The notes: generated by a model from the letters alone, not told the origin. Counted from the first letter of the stretch, positions 1-10,665 are shown. The stretch: DNA of 64,000 nucleotides from Micromussa lordhowensis (GCA_964020085.1 OZ026608.1:18757479-18821478); one strand, 5' to 3'. Translations and numbers: made by a program.

Positions 1-373
1 CGAATGGATGTTACGTAACGTATTTCTCCTACCAATGAATAACATCGTGTAGCGTCAACTTCTTAAAAGCCGGGCTTCATCAGTTATAAATAATAAATTC
101 CAATCATTTTTAGACCGCGCAATACGCAAACTGCAAACTAACACGAAAACAAATTTTGAAACATCAGATATTGCGAAGGAAGCCTTGATTAACTTTTACA
201 AAAAAGCATTGTATTATTCGAGCAAGGTAAAAGCCCCGTCTACCGAAAACAATAGGCTTCTTGTAAACACTGCAAGGGATTTGTCCCAGAAAAGGTCACT
301 CAGTGCCGGGGAAAATTCCCTTCTAAATATTTGGTTGCACCATGTTTACCGATCAGTCGATCTCTGCTGCAGG

Positions 374-1811
374 GGTACACAGGAAGACGCTGCACTCTGA
401 TTTTGAGTTGAGCTGTTTTCATCGAAAGGTTTGTGCAACTTTCACTTACTTCGTTCGAGTTTTATCAATTTTCCTTATTTCATGCTGAGGTGAACTGCGA
501 CAGCAGACTGCATGGTGTTTAACATAATTCGCTCCAAGCATGTTCTGATCCCAAATCGCTTTCAGTTTGGTTATGCGGATCTGCTGTACATTACTGTACA
601 TATAGCTGAGAATTTGGATAATTTTTACTCTGATTGGCTACCCAAAACTGAAAACTAGAGATTGTCTGTGCTTTCCACCTCCCAGCTCGCCTCAGTCGTA
701 AGCAAAATGGCTTTTGACGCAGTCAATGAAGCAGCTGTCCGTACTAACATAAAGAAAGCTACCAAATTCTGCTTGGCAGCATTTACAAGTACAGTTTTAT
801 TCACGATTTTTTAGCCGTGAAGGTATCGCCGAGCGAAACTAACACAAAACTTTTTGTTTTATACAACTACCATCTAAGTTACTGAGGTTACGTAATGCTA
901 TACTTTCAAAGGTATAAAATGTCTAACAGAATGGTTTCAAACGCGAGAATAGTTTAGAACGCCACTAGAAGACACCTAGAAATATTGCTGGAATAACTAT
1001 GACAAAATTTGCCTTCAAAAATTTTATCCTTCCGCAAGAAAACACGACGGCAATTTCTTCAACAAACGTCGTATGAACAGTTCACAAATCTTGATCTGCT
1101 TCCTAAATATGACATTGCCCTTTCACTTTCATTATACGCAGACAGAAGAAATAGCCTCCAAAACCAGCAAAGCTGAGACAATTGAAATTCTCCCAGATCT
1201 CGTTTAGGAACGGTCTGGACTAGTATTTCATTCTTGTTCAGTTTAATAAGGAAATCGCAAATGGATTCTAGGAGCTGATGTGTTCAAGGTGCATTTACTT
1301 GTGACGGTTTCTAGGAATAGTTGAATCAAATTGAATTAATGACGAACTCCTATTGAAAATGGGCCTTTAAATATGTGTACACGAAATGTAACATACGATA
1401 GCTGCTAATTCTCACATGCCAATATGTTACAGATAGAACTCGTACATTTTAATTGGTCAAAAAGACAACGACAAATGACTTGTTTAGTTGATTTTAGGGG
1501 ACAAGATTAACTATCCATGACTACTCCCTCAAATAGTGATTGCTCCTTCTAGTGTACTAGTCATGGCAAAATTTCCTTCTGTGAAAAATAAAACTAAAAA
1601 AAAAATAGACCAATCACAAGGCGTATCATCGCGTGTAAAGTTCTGATTGGTGTGCAAAAGGAATTAATTCTAATCACGTTTTACTGATCGATCTCTTTCG
1701 ACGCCGCCTCGGAGCCAACAGGAACATACTGTTTTGAAAAGAACCGCGTTCATCGAGTTCACTAATTTGAGTCTAGCCATCTACATCGAAAGGTTTGTTT
1801 AACTTTCATTT
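374..1811 (+). repeat. Duplicated repeat unit, copy A
   Basis: This stretch is repeated almost base for base at 3300-6832, beginning with GTACACAGGAAGACGCTGCA in both places and ending near CATCGAAAGGTTTGTTTAAC. Copy A lacks three blocks present in copy B (about 3796-4290, 4796-5543 and 5772-6600), so it works as an empty-site reference for those insertions. No convincing coding sequence is present. Bases 1-373 are a diverged relative of 2388-2560 and hold nothing else I can name. Confidence 0.85.
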
Positions 1812-1850
1812 TCTGTATTCGAGTTTTATCACTATCCGCCAATACACGTA

Positions 1851-2735
1851 AAATTAGAGGCTGAGGTGATGTTGTTTAAGCACTTTTCTGGTCCCAAGTC
1901 ACTTCAACTTTCGTCAGAATGGCAGGAAGTTATCTGCTGTATATTCTATCGCAGAGATTTTGTGCTGTGGACGTACCGATAATTCCAAATGCCCTTACCT
2001 CAGTAATAAGTTTTGTGTGTACTGTGACGCTCAAGACACGGAAATCCGACGATTTCCGGGAACTTCAGTATGGTATAAATTTCAACGAAAGTAATCATTT
2101 CATGGAAAATAAGAAACTCAGTTGATCTAATTGCTAAGAACATCATGACATAAATGGTATAAATTTCAACGAAAGCAATCATTTCATGGAAAATAAGAAA
2201 CTCAGTTGATCTAATTGCTAAGAACATCATGACACTGCGTTTTCACTTTCGTTCAATTAATATGCATTGTAGGAGTAGTAGCCTCAAAGACCTGGAAAAT
2301 GGATTCCAAGAACTAATGAGTCCAGATGCATTGACCTGTGACTTTTTTCTGAGAATTGCTTAATCGAATTTTAGAATAAGAAATATTGTGTGGCGTCAAT
2401 TTCTTATTCAGCTTGATCAGGATTATCAATAATCATTTCAATCACTTTTTGTTCGCGATATTTTCAACAAAAACTGAAATTAGCAAAGACAGCCTTTTTG
2501 AAACAACAGCTCTAACAACAAAAACCTTGATTCATATCATTCATATTTGCAATTTATCGGTATTATCCAAAATCTTAGTTATACTGAGAATATACAGCTG
2601 ATAACTTCCTGCCACCTTAACGAAAGTAAACGCGATTTGGAGCCGATTTGGGATCAGCGCTTAGAGCTAATTATGTTAAACAACAAGCAGTCTGCAGTCA
2701 AGATTCACCTCAGCCTCTAAACTTACATGTTGTTT
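1851..2735. repeat. Inverted arms of a degenerate element
   Basis: Bases 1851-1965 are a diverged reverse complement of about 2587-2720: both carry a CTGAGGTGA / TCACCTCAG block, a GTTTAA block and a CGAAAGT / ACTTTCG block in mirrored order. Bases 479-590 (and 3405-3520) match the same right arm, also inverted. This suggests several copies of one element with long inverted ends, in opposite orientations. Class not identified. Confidence 0.55.
2071..2233 (+). repeat. 85-bp direct tandem duplication
   Basis: A block starting GGTATAAATTTCAACGAAAG occurs at 2071 and again at 2156, each running to GAACATCATGACA. The two copies are nearly identical, pointing to recent duplication. No coding role is seen. 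Confidence 0.85.
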
Positions 2736-2873
2736 TTTACATGTTACATTTTCACGAGTATTAATAGAGACTCAACTGCATTATTAAACTTCGCAAGAAT
2801 CGTTTTGAAATGGCCAATTAAAAGCGTTAGGAACGTGCAGTAAATTGAACATGGAGACAACGTAAGGAACTCT
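2555..2873 (+). repeat. Dispersed repeat, shared with 7176-7498
   Basis: This block and 7176-7498 are near-identical from CCAAAATCTTAGTTATACTG to GTAAGGAACTCT. It includes the right arm of the inverted structure described at 1851-2735. In the second copy it runs into a palindromic MITE at 7514; in this copy the nearest relative of that MITE is at 3211-3298. Bases 2874-3210 show nothing further. Confidence 0.8.
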
Positions 2874-3795
2874 TTAATAAAAATGCTTTAATAAAAATGC
2901 TCCTAAGACAGAGTACACTATACTAGGAGATAACTAAATAGTAAATAATTAAAATAGTAATAAATATATGTAAAAGAAGAAACTTACTTACATTTCAAAG
3001 TTTTAGAATAGGTATCTACATTTAAAATTGCCCACTGTACAGTATTTATCCACACAAGATTAAAAATTTATTGTAGGCCAATCATGGAATTTATAGTGGA
3101 CATTATACAACTAGTCAGTAGAAGGAAAAGTGTCCATAAGTATCGGTAATTTATTTCAGGCTACTATTGAACTTGGGTAAAACGAATATTTATAAACATT
3201 ACTACTCTATATGGTGGTTAGTATGGGAATTTTTGCGATCGCTTTTTGTTACTATATTAAACTCATAAAAAGCGATCGGGTACGAGCGATCGGGTAAAGG
3301 GTACACAGGAAGACGCTGCACTCTGATTTTGAGTTGAGCTGTTTTCATCGAAAGGTTTGTGCAACTTTCACTTACTTCGTTCGAGTTTTAAAATTTTCCT
3401 TATTTCATGCTGAGGCGAACTGCGACAGCAGACTGCATGGTGTTTAACATAATTCGCTCCAAGCATGTTCTGATCCCAAATCGCTTTCAGTTTGGTTACG
3501 GCGGATCTGCTGTACATTACTGTACATATAGCTGAGAATTTGGATAATTTTTACTCTGATTGGCTACCCAAAACTGAAAACTAGAGATTGTCTGTGCTTT
3601 CCACCTCCCAGCTCGCCTCAGTCGTAAGCAAAATGGCTTTTGACGGAAAATTGAGGAGAAATTTTCGCAGTCAATGAAGCAACTGTCCCTGCTAACATAA
3701 AGAAAGCTACCAAATTCTGCTTGGCAGCATTTACAAGTACAGTTTTATTCATGATTTTTTAGCCGTGAAGGTATCGGCGAAACCAACACAAATTA

Positions 3796-4290
3796 TCCAG
3801 AGATAAGCTGTATTTTCGTTTTGCGTGCAAAACAGAACATTTTTTAATCTGGAATGTTTGCATTGTTTCTGTTCACTTTCAAAGGGGATTAATATTCAAT
3901 GCGCTAAAAAGGTATTACGTCTGGCCATGGAATACGCTGACGGTGATAAATGTAAGATCGTGTATAGTTCGCCAGAAGCAATGGTGGAATTTTCTGGGGA
4001 AAAAAAGTTAAAACTTGGCCTTAATGCTTGTCAAAAATTTTTGTTGAAAGGTCAAGGTATTTTTTCATTAGACGTAAACAAAATTCTCCGATTACAAGTC
4101 ACGCTAAACTCGCGCTATGCAAAGAATGTAATCAGATACTCCTTTTTTCGTATATTTGCTGAAGGGCAGGAGAGTCCAACCTCGTTCCCAGGACGGTAAG
4201 ATGAGAGACCCTGGCAACGAGGTTGAGGAGAGTCACGTTTCGCAGACAAACCGCGTTTTTTTAAAGCGCGGTTTACAACCGCACCGCGGT
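3796..4290 (+). pseudogene. Inserted block with a possible helicase-like fragment
   Basis: About 490 bp absent from copy A. It holds an open frame at 3825-4199 of 124 residues. One short segment reads KIVYSSPEAMVE, which resembles the SPEA motif region of RecQ-type helicases that are often carried by cnidarian repeats, but the surrounding residues do not continue a helicase domain. The 3' end carries a CGAGGTTGAGGAGAG tail seen in many coral repeats. I treat it as a decayed transposon fragment; the helicase link is weak. Confidence 0.25.
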
Positions 4291-4846
4291 TCTTGTTGTT
4301 TTATACAACTGCCATCTAAGTTACTGAGGTTACGTAATGCTATACTTTCAAAGGTATAAAAATGTCTAACAGAATGGCTTCAAATGCGACAATAGTTTAG
4401 AACGCCACTAGAAGACACCTAGAAATATTGCTGGAATAACTATGACAAAATTTGCCTTCAAAAATTTTATCCTTCCGCAAGAAAACACGACGGCAATTTC
4501 TTCAACAAACGTCGTATGAACAGTTCACAAATCTTGATCTGCTTCCTAAATATGACATTGCCCTTTCACTTTCATTATACGCAGACAGAAGAAATAGCCT
4601 CCAAAACCAGCAAAGCTGAGACAATTGTAATTCTCCCAGATCTCGTTTAGGAACGGTCTGGACTAGTATTTCATTCTTGTTCAGTTTAGGAAAAATCGCA
4701 AATGGATTCTAGGAGCTGATGTGTTCGATTTGCATTTACTTGTGACGGTTTCTAGGAATAGTTGAATCAAATTGAATTAATGACGAACTCCTATTAGTCA
4801 GCACGATGAGTTGCCGATATAAATCATTTCACTGAACCACTTTTTA

Positions 4847-4850
4847 TTGC

Positions 4851-4881
<31 letters not shown>

Positions 4882-4901
4882 CCAAAATAAAAAATCAAAA
4901 C

Positions 4902-4945
<44 letters not shown>

Positions 4946-5020
4946 CATATGCAAAGACTCTCGCCAAGATTCAGATCACAGCAATTTTTCTCATGGAAGA
5001 TATGCGAAGAAACGTTTTCC

Positions 5021-5054
<34 letters not shown>

Positions 5055-5456
5055 CTGGTGCCCATGTACATGGGCACCAACATGGCGGCCGGAAACCAGC
5101 AGAAACATCTGGCACTGAGTTTTGCTACGAAAGAGTGAATTTATCTCTCGAATAACTCAAAAACGTAACAATAGTACTTTATTCTAATACAAGAACTGTT
5201 CAGATAGCAGAATTCCCCGAAATAAGTCACCTTTTAAACCAACATAACAGCTCTCTCGCCCGTCATGTAGATGTCACGTCACGCAGAAGCTTAGAAATTC
5301 AAGGGTAGTCTATCACTAAACCAAGAACCCATTCGGAGTGAAAATATGTATGAATATTAGTTTTTAGCTGCTCTCATACAGCATGAAAGTAAAATTTCAG
5401 GAGGATCAATATTTCTGAAGTTTAAAATTTAGTGACGTCATGTGAAAACCAGCAAT
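4847..5456. mobile_element. MITE with GCTGGTTTTCA termini
   Basis: Terminal inverted repeats read TTGCTGGTTTTCAGTGTCAC on the left and GTGAAAACCAGCAA on the right. Inside lie an ACATGGCGGCCGG block near 5079 and a GGAGACGCCATG block, both shared with the MITEs at 35271-35807 and 43671-44255, so it is a diverged member of that family. It lies inside a block missing from copy A. Confidence 0.7.
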
Positions 5457-5771
5457 TCACGTAATTTTCCAGGCCAATCAGAGTGCGTCATTTAACAATA
5501 GATCGGTTTCGAAACAAAAACAAACGACCGCGTTGCATCAAGGATGAAAATGGGCCTTTAAATATGTGTACACGAAATGTAACATACGATAGCTGCTAAT
5601 TCTCACATGCCAATATGTTACAGATAGAACTCGTACATTTTAATTGGTCAAAATGACAACGACAAATGACTTGTTTACTTGATTTTAGGGGACAAGATTA
5701 ACTATCCATGACTACTCCCTCAAACAGTGATTGTTTCTTCTAGTGTACTAGTCATGGAAACATTTCCTTCT

Positions 5772-6600
5772 TGGACGTTACTAAAACGGGGAATGGGGAA
5801 TGGGAAATGGGAAATGGGAAATTGAATTTTTTTTTACTAAAACGGGGAATGGGGAATGGGAAATTGAGAGGGGAAATTGAAAATGGGAAATCGAATATGT
5901 TTTTACTAAAAAGGGAAATGGGAAATAGGAATTTCAAATTGGTGAGATTCTTGTTATAGCGGAATTAAATTTTTTCAGCGGCTATTATCACTTTTTTTGG
6001 AAACGTTGTGCACGACAATAAGCAGCAAACGGGAGGGTGACCTTCCTTTTTCGTTATTTCAGTACCTGAGCAATTAACTAGAAGATATATTAAATCTCGC
6101 TCTCAGCGGTCGAGCTTCCTTTGGTCAGCACCAAAAATTGGGGACAAGATTAAAATATTGCGAGTATAAGCGCCAACAAAGGCAACGATGAAGAGAAGCG
6201 CTTAAATATGGAAAACCCATGGAAATTCATGACAGGGTATTTGTGGCATTACGCGCGGAGAATAATTATGCAAGTTACCGAGGGAAACCTGTCAAATTCA
6301 TTACCTTCGTGGCGCGTCTGCCGGAGGAAACGAGCGCCGGTAATAATAGTAAAAACATATTCGATTTCCCATTTTCAATTTCCCCTCTCAATTTTCCATT
6401 CCCCATTCCCCATTCCCCGTTTTAGTAAAAAAAATTCAATTTCCCATTTTCAATTTCCCATTCCCCATTTCCCATTCCCCATTTCCCATTCTCCATTCCC
6501 CATTCCCCATTCCCCATTCCCCATTCCCCATTCCCCATTCCCCATTCCCCATTCCCCATTCCCCATTCCCCATTCCCCATTCCCCGTTTTAGTAACGTCC
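5772..6600. mobile_element. Foldback element made of GGGAATG-type repeats
   Basis: Both ends are minisatellite arms in opposite orientation: the left starts GGACGTTACTAAAACGGGG followed by GGGAATG/GGGAAAT units, and the right ends with CCCCGTTTTAGTAACGTCC after about 30 CCCCATT-type units (6360-6590). A 9-bp direct repeat TTTCCTTCT flanks it (5763-5771 and 6601-6609), and the paralogous empty site at 1572-1580 has that 9-mer once. Long tandem-repeat inverted ends with 9-bp target duplication match foldback/Mutator-type elements. The unique middle, 5960-6350, has no recognisable transposase. Confidence 0.8.
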
Positions 6601-7513
6601 TTTCCTTCTGTGAAAAATAAAACTAGAAAACAACAAAAAATAGAAGGCGTATCATCGCGTGTAAAGTTCTGATTGGTGCGCAAAAGGAATTAATTCTAAT
6701 CACGTTTTACTGATCGATCTCTTTCGACGCTGCCTCGGTGCCAACAGGAACATACTGTTTTGAAAAGAACCGCGTTCATCGAGTTCACTAATTTGAGTCT
6801 AGCCATCTACATCGAAAGGTTTGTTTAACTTTCATATGACTCATATTGACTCATATTCATTTTTGCTTTCCACTGTTGGCGTGGGCAAAGTCGGTTTCTT
6901 CAGAATAAAAAGATAAAATAAACCAAGAGCAAAACAGGTCTCCGTGTAAGCAATGCAAGACTCATCCAAAAAGGTTTTTCGGCTGCGCAGATATTTGATT
7001 GGTTCTGGATCAGTTCATGTTCACCGATCTGTATCATACTACCGCAGTGGTAAACAGCAAGACGTATGCTGCACTGATTGAGTTTTTCCGTTTTTACCAA
7101 TTCGAATGGTTTCTTTTTAACTTTCAACTACTACATCCAAGCTGCGAATGCATTTTATCGCAATCCCTTATTTAATTATCGGCATTCTGATCCAAAATCT
7201 TAGTTATACTGAGAATATACAGCTGATAACTTCCTGTCACCTTAACGAAAGTAAACGCGATTTGGAGCCGATTTGGGATCAACGCTTAGAGCTAATTATG
7301 TTAAACAACATGCAGTCTGCAGTCAAGATTCACCTCAGCCTCTAAACGTACATGTTCTTTTTTACATGTTACATTTTCACGAGTATTAATAGAGACTCAA
7401 CTGCATTATTAAACTTCGCAAGAATCGTTCTGAAATGGCCAATTAAAAGCGTTAAGAACGTGCAGTAAATTGAACATGGAGACAACGTAAGGAACTCTGC
7501 TCTATATATATAT

Positions 7514-7604
7514 ATGGTGGTTAGTATGGGAATTTTTGCGATCGCTTTTTATTACTATATTAAACTCATAAAAAGCGATCGCAAAAATTCCCATATTAAC
7601 CACC
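7514..7604. mobile_element. Small palindromic MITE with GCGATCGC arms
   Basis: About 90 bp forming a near-perfect hairpin: left arm GGTGGTTAGTATGGGAATTT then TTGCGATCGC, right arm its reverse complement. A truncated copy lies at 3211-3298, where the right arm is lost after GCGATCGGG. Confidence 0.75.
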
Positions 7605-7606
7605 CT

Positions 7607-8290
7607 ACAACCTAGAAGGTTATGGCCTTTGAGCTTTCTCAGTTGCTGCACCTAACCTATAGAATGCCTGAAAAGCTTAGAGATCATTCGCAGTTGTCCG
7701 TATCTTCATTTAAGAGAGCACTTAAACACTGAGCGAGCCTATAAAAGGCCAGCGGTTTGCACTTTGCTGGCTAAAACACGGCATTTACGTTGAGTAAACA
7801 ACTCGAAAACAATCGATATGCTTTCACAAGTGAAACCGACAAAAATAAGAAGTTAAAATGCATGGATATGAAGTACGATACCTGTCTAAATTCTTCTTCT
7901 GTAGATGCCATTCTTTTTGTTTTCGCTGACCTTTTTACAAAGAAAGCAAACAAACGAAAAACCTTCCCTTGTGCGGTCGCCTGAAATATTACTTCGTGCG
8001 AATTTCGCGGGAGTACGACACGCCTGGGTGAATAAGCCAATCAAAGCAGAGTATTCCAATTTGTGACGGACGGGCTGAGCCGCTCAGCCTCCATTTATAG
8101 GCTTGCTCCATGTTTAAAACACTTTTATTTAAAAGAGCTTTTAACTTATGATTTTTAATGTAGATATTTATTGTTTTAATTTGTTTTGCTTTTATTTACT
8201 TATTTATTATTACAGCACTTATTGTTATGCAACAATGATTCTCACTCACTTGTAAGCTTGGGCTACCTGTGTTAATACACGATTGACGTG
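7607..8290 (+). mobile_element. LINE 3' end, interrupted by a MITE
   Basis: Translating in mixed frames gives the signature of the C-terminus of CR1/L2-type reverse-transcriptase proteins: a PEKLRDHS-like segment and SSFKRALKH before 7730, then KTLLFKRAFN at 8117-8145, followed by an AT-rich 3' tail. The reading frame is broken. A TIR element (7731-8108) splits it. The same type of LINE tail is present at 22676-23176. Confidence 0.55.
7731..8108. mobile_element. MITE inserted in a LINE tail
   Basis: Inverted ends read GAGCGAGCCTATAAAAGGCC at left and GGCTTGCTC preceded by TTTATA at right. Flanks repeat TTAAACACT (left) and TTTAAAACACT (right), consistent with a target duplication of about 9 bp. 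The inner sequence has short open frames on both strands but no recognisable protein. Confidence 0.55.
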
Positions 8291-8443
8291 GATCTCGAGG
8301 TTGGGATTCAACCGCTTAGTGCTGGTTTGCCAGGCGGCGATGTGGTCGACTGGTTGTGTCATTTTATTTGGATGAAACGGTAAATGATCAAAATGCGTAT
8401 CGTTTACATCTACTTTTTGTGCTTTCAGAAAGGACTCATAAGA

Positions 8444-9460
8444 ATGGATTACGACCTGGAGAAAGCTTTGAATTTGGCCCAGAGCGATGACCTAGCGAAA
8501 GATCTAAAAGAGTTTCAAGGGATGGCGAAGGCAATAATTACTAAGGGAAGAGATACAGCTCGAAGTTTCCGTCAAGCGGCTGATACACTTGATAAGTTAT
8601 GGAAGGCTGCAAACGAAGGACATGCTGCCGGAACTTCTGTTAGCATTGTGGGAGGGCTTTTGACAATTGGTGGAGGAGTTGCGACTCTGCTGTCAGCGGG
8701 AGCTGCCACGCCCTTGTTGCTGCTGGGGATGGGTGCTGGATTTGCTGGTGCCGGTGTAAACGTGGTCGCAAGCTACATAGAGGCTTCTATCAATTCAGAG
8801 GAAATCAAGAAAGCGGAAAAGGACTGGAAGGAGACTTTAGATTGCATAAACAATGCGAAAATCATTGTTCAGCAGAGGCTGGAAAGCAAAGAGTCAACGA
8901 GGCTGTTGTTCAGACTCCTCGCTGAACGACACTCAGGGCTGGAGTTAAATTCATTTGCTCGAAGACTCATTCCCGTTCTTGAGACAGGATGCACAGTTCT
9001 GCAGCAGTCAGTAGGAAGATCAGGAGTAAGAGCAGCGACTAAAGCAGGCACACAAGCCGCCGACGATGTAGCACAGGTAGTGGCTAAGGCAGGGGCACAA
9101 GCTGCTGATGATGTAGCACAGGCAGCAGCTAAGGTCGCCACACAAGCAGCTGATGATGTTGCACAGGCAGCGGCTAAGGTCGCCACACAAGCCGCCGACG
9201 ATGTAACACAGGCAGCGGCTAAGGCAGCGTCACAAGCTGCTGATGATGTAGCACAAGCGGGTGCTAAAGCTGGCGCAAACGCAGGCAAACTTGCAGGTAA
9301 AGTGATTATTGGCGTCAGTGCTGTGTTCCTGGTGTGGGATCTCTATGATCTGCACTTCACGGTCAGAAGTTTACTCAACAAAAAAGGCTCGGAAACGGCA
9401 AAGGTTTTGAGAGCAAAGGCAGACGAACTTGACAAACTATGCTCTTCAGTGGAGTTATAA
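8444..9460 (+). CDS. Apolipoprotein-L-like protein
   Basis: A 338-residue protein of the ApoL superfamily. After an acidic N-terminal helix, residues about 60-125 hold a glycine/alanine-rich hydrophobic hairpin (GGLLTIGGGVATLLSAGAA) typical of the ApoL membrane-inserting region. The C-terminus has the family signature IIGVSAVFLVWDLYDL followed by a charged helix. Between them lie five 15-residue repeats of the type AKxxxQAADDVAQAA (about 9045-9265), not usual in ApoL. I chose the ATG at 8444 rather than the in-frame ATG at 8384 because a strong acceptor (TTTTTGTGCTTTCAG) ends at 8443 minus 15, so a 5' exon probably lies upstream. ApoL proteins act on membranes, ion flux and cell death in vertebrates; the role here is unknown. 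Confidence 0.8.
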   Translation: MDYDLEKALNLAQSDDLAKDLKEFQGMAKAIITKGRDTARSFRQAADTLDKLWKAANEGHAAGTSVSIVGGLLTIGGGVATLLSAGAATPLLLLGMGAGFAGAGVNVVASYIEASINSEEIKKAEKDWKETLDCINNAKIIVQQRLESKESTRLLFRLLAERHSGLELNSFARRLIPVLETGCTVLQQSVGRSGVRAATKAGTQAADDVAQVVAKAGAQAADDVAQAAAKVATQAADDVAQAAAKVATQAADDVTQAAAKAASQAADDVAQAGAKAGANAGKLAGKVIIGVSAVFLVWDLYDLHFTVRSLLNKKGSETAKVLRAKADELDKLCSSVEL

Positions 9461-9963
9461 GAAAAGTTTCTTGATTACTCAGGAACACTGCTGTTGTCCT
9501 TCACACTTGACTTGGACTCTTGTAAGTTAGCGTGTGAAATAGACTGATATATTACTTAAACGTTAGAAGCCTCTAAACTTGTTTAGCGTAAAACCGAGTT
9601 TAAGTTTTAATCATTTAATTTAACTGTTTATATTAATTCTGTAATCATTTAGACGTACTTACTTTCGACAATTTTTTAGACTTTTAGATTCAATATTAAA
9701 TGCTAATTTCAGCTGTGTGTTGCACAGAGTTGGTTTAGTTGGTAAAGAAATAACGGACGAGGAGTTTCCTATCTTTGTGTTGTCAAAAACGATGGGGTAG
9801 TTCTTTTTTGACATATAAGAATAGTTGTTGTTATGTATATACGTCTATAAATTAGAAAATGTTTGTCAAGGAATTCGGTTACGTTTTCTTCTCGATCATT
9901 TAAGAATAATACCATTTAAGGGTGCTTTTAAAATAGAAATGCAGGAGTTAAGAATACTTTTAA

Positions 9964-10290
9964 GCAGGAGCAGAAGCGACCGCTAAAGCAGGGGCGCAAG
10001 CGACTGTTAAAGCAGGGGCACAACTGGCTGATGATGTAGCAGGAGCGGCAGCTAAAGCAGGGGCACAAGCTGCTGCTGATGTAGCAGGAGCGGGTGCTAA
10101 AGCTGGCATGAACGCAGGAACCAAACTTATAGGTAAAGTGATTATTGGTGTCAGTGCTGCATTCCTGGTGTGGGATGCTATAGATCTGCGCCTTTCGATC
10201 AACGATTTAGTCAAAAAAAAGGGCTCGGACGCGGCGAAGGTTCTGAGAGCAAAGGCAGACCAACTCGACAAAATATGTTCTGTATCCTAA
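9964..10290 (+). pseudogene. Truncated tandem copy of the ApoL-like gene
   Basis: The frame encodes only the repeat region (units AKAGAQ and ADDVAGA) and the C-terminal signature IIGVSAAFLVWDAIDL, ending in stop codon 10288-10290. An in-frame TAA lies directly upstream (9961-9963) and there is no ApoL hydrophobic hairpin. The following 3' sequence matches the first gene's 3' UTR (ACTCAGGAACACTGCTG, GTGTGAAATAGAC), so a block including the UTR was duplicated. It could instead be an alternative last exon, since weak AG acceptors occur at 9963-9967; I favour a pseudogene. Confidence 0.65.
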
Positions 10291-10400
10291 ATGGAAAGTT
10301 ATTTCATTGAATACTCAGGAACACTGCTGAAAACCTTCATACTTGACTTTAAGTTTGACTCTTACGGATGTAATTAAACACGACACTAACGTGTGAAATA

Positions 10401-10665
10401 GACCCTTCTCCAAAATGGCGGCCGAAAATTCAAATACGTTAGAATAAGCTAAAATTAAAAACGAATACCAGCACTAGAAAGAGCACCTTAACTTTAGTAA
10501 ACCTGCCAATTTTTCAATTTTCAACATACATTTTCTCGGCTGTTATTTCACCTGAAATGCTTAAACTTGGCAGGTTTACTAAAGTTAAGGTGCTCTTTCT
10601 AGTGCTGGTATTCGTTTTTAATTTTGACTTATTTAAATTTTCGGCGGCCATTTTGGAGAAGGGTC
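10401..10665. mobile_element. 265-bp MITE with ~110-bp inverted arms
   Basis: Starts GACCCTTCTCCAAAATGGCG and ends with the reverse complement; the arms share further blocks such as CACTAGAAAGAGCACCTTAA. TA dinucleotides flank both ends (10399-10400, 10666-10667). The equivalent 3' UTR of the neighbouring ApoL gene reads GTGTGAAATAGACTGATAT at about 9531-9549 with no insertion, so an empty site is available. Confidence 0.85.

Larger units (their letters stand above)
3300..6832 (+). repeat. Duplicated repeat unit, copy B (with insertions)
   Basis: Second copy of the 374-1811 unit. It is longer because three blocks are absent from copy A: about 3796-4290, 4796-5543 (containing a MITE) and 5772-6600 (a foldback element). 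Flanking sequence between copies differs at few positions, so the duplication is fairly recent relative to the rest of the repeat landscape. Confidence 0.85.

Noticed and set aside
6208..6683. Open frames with PFPI and GNGEWGM repeats on both strands
   Set aside because: They are direct translations of the foldback element's CCCCATT minisatellite and show no non-repeat domain.
8869..9288. 139-residue minus-strand Ala/Cys/Ser-rich frame
   Set aside because: Mirror of the 45-bp repeat in the ApoL-like gene; the plus strand carries the conserved family signature.
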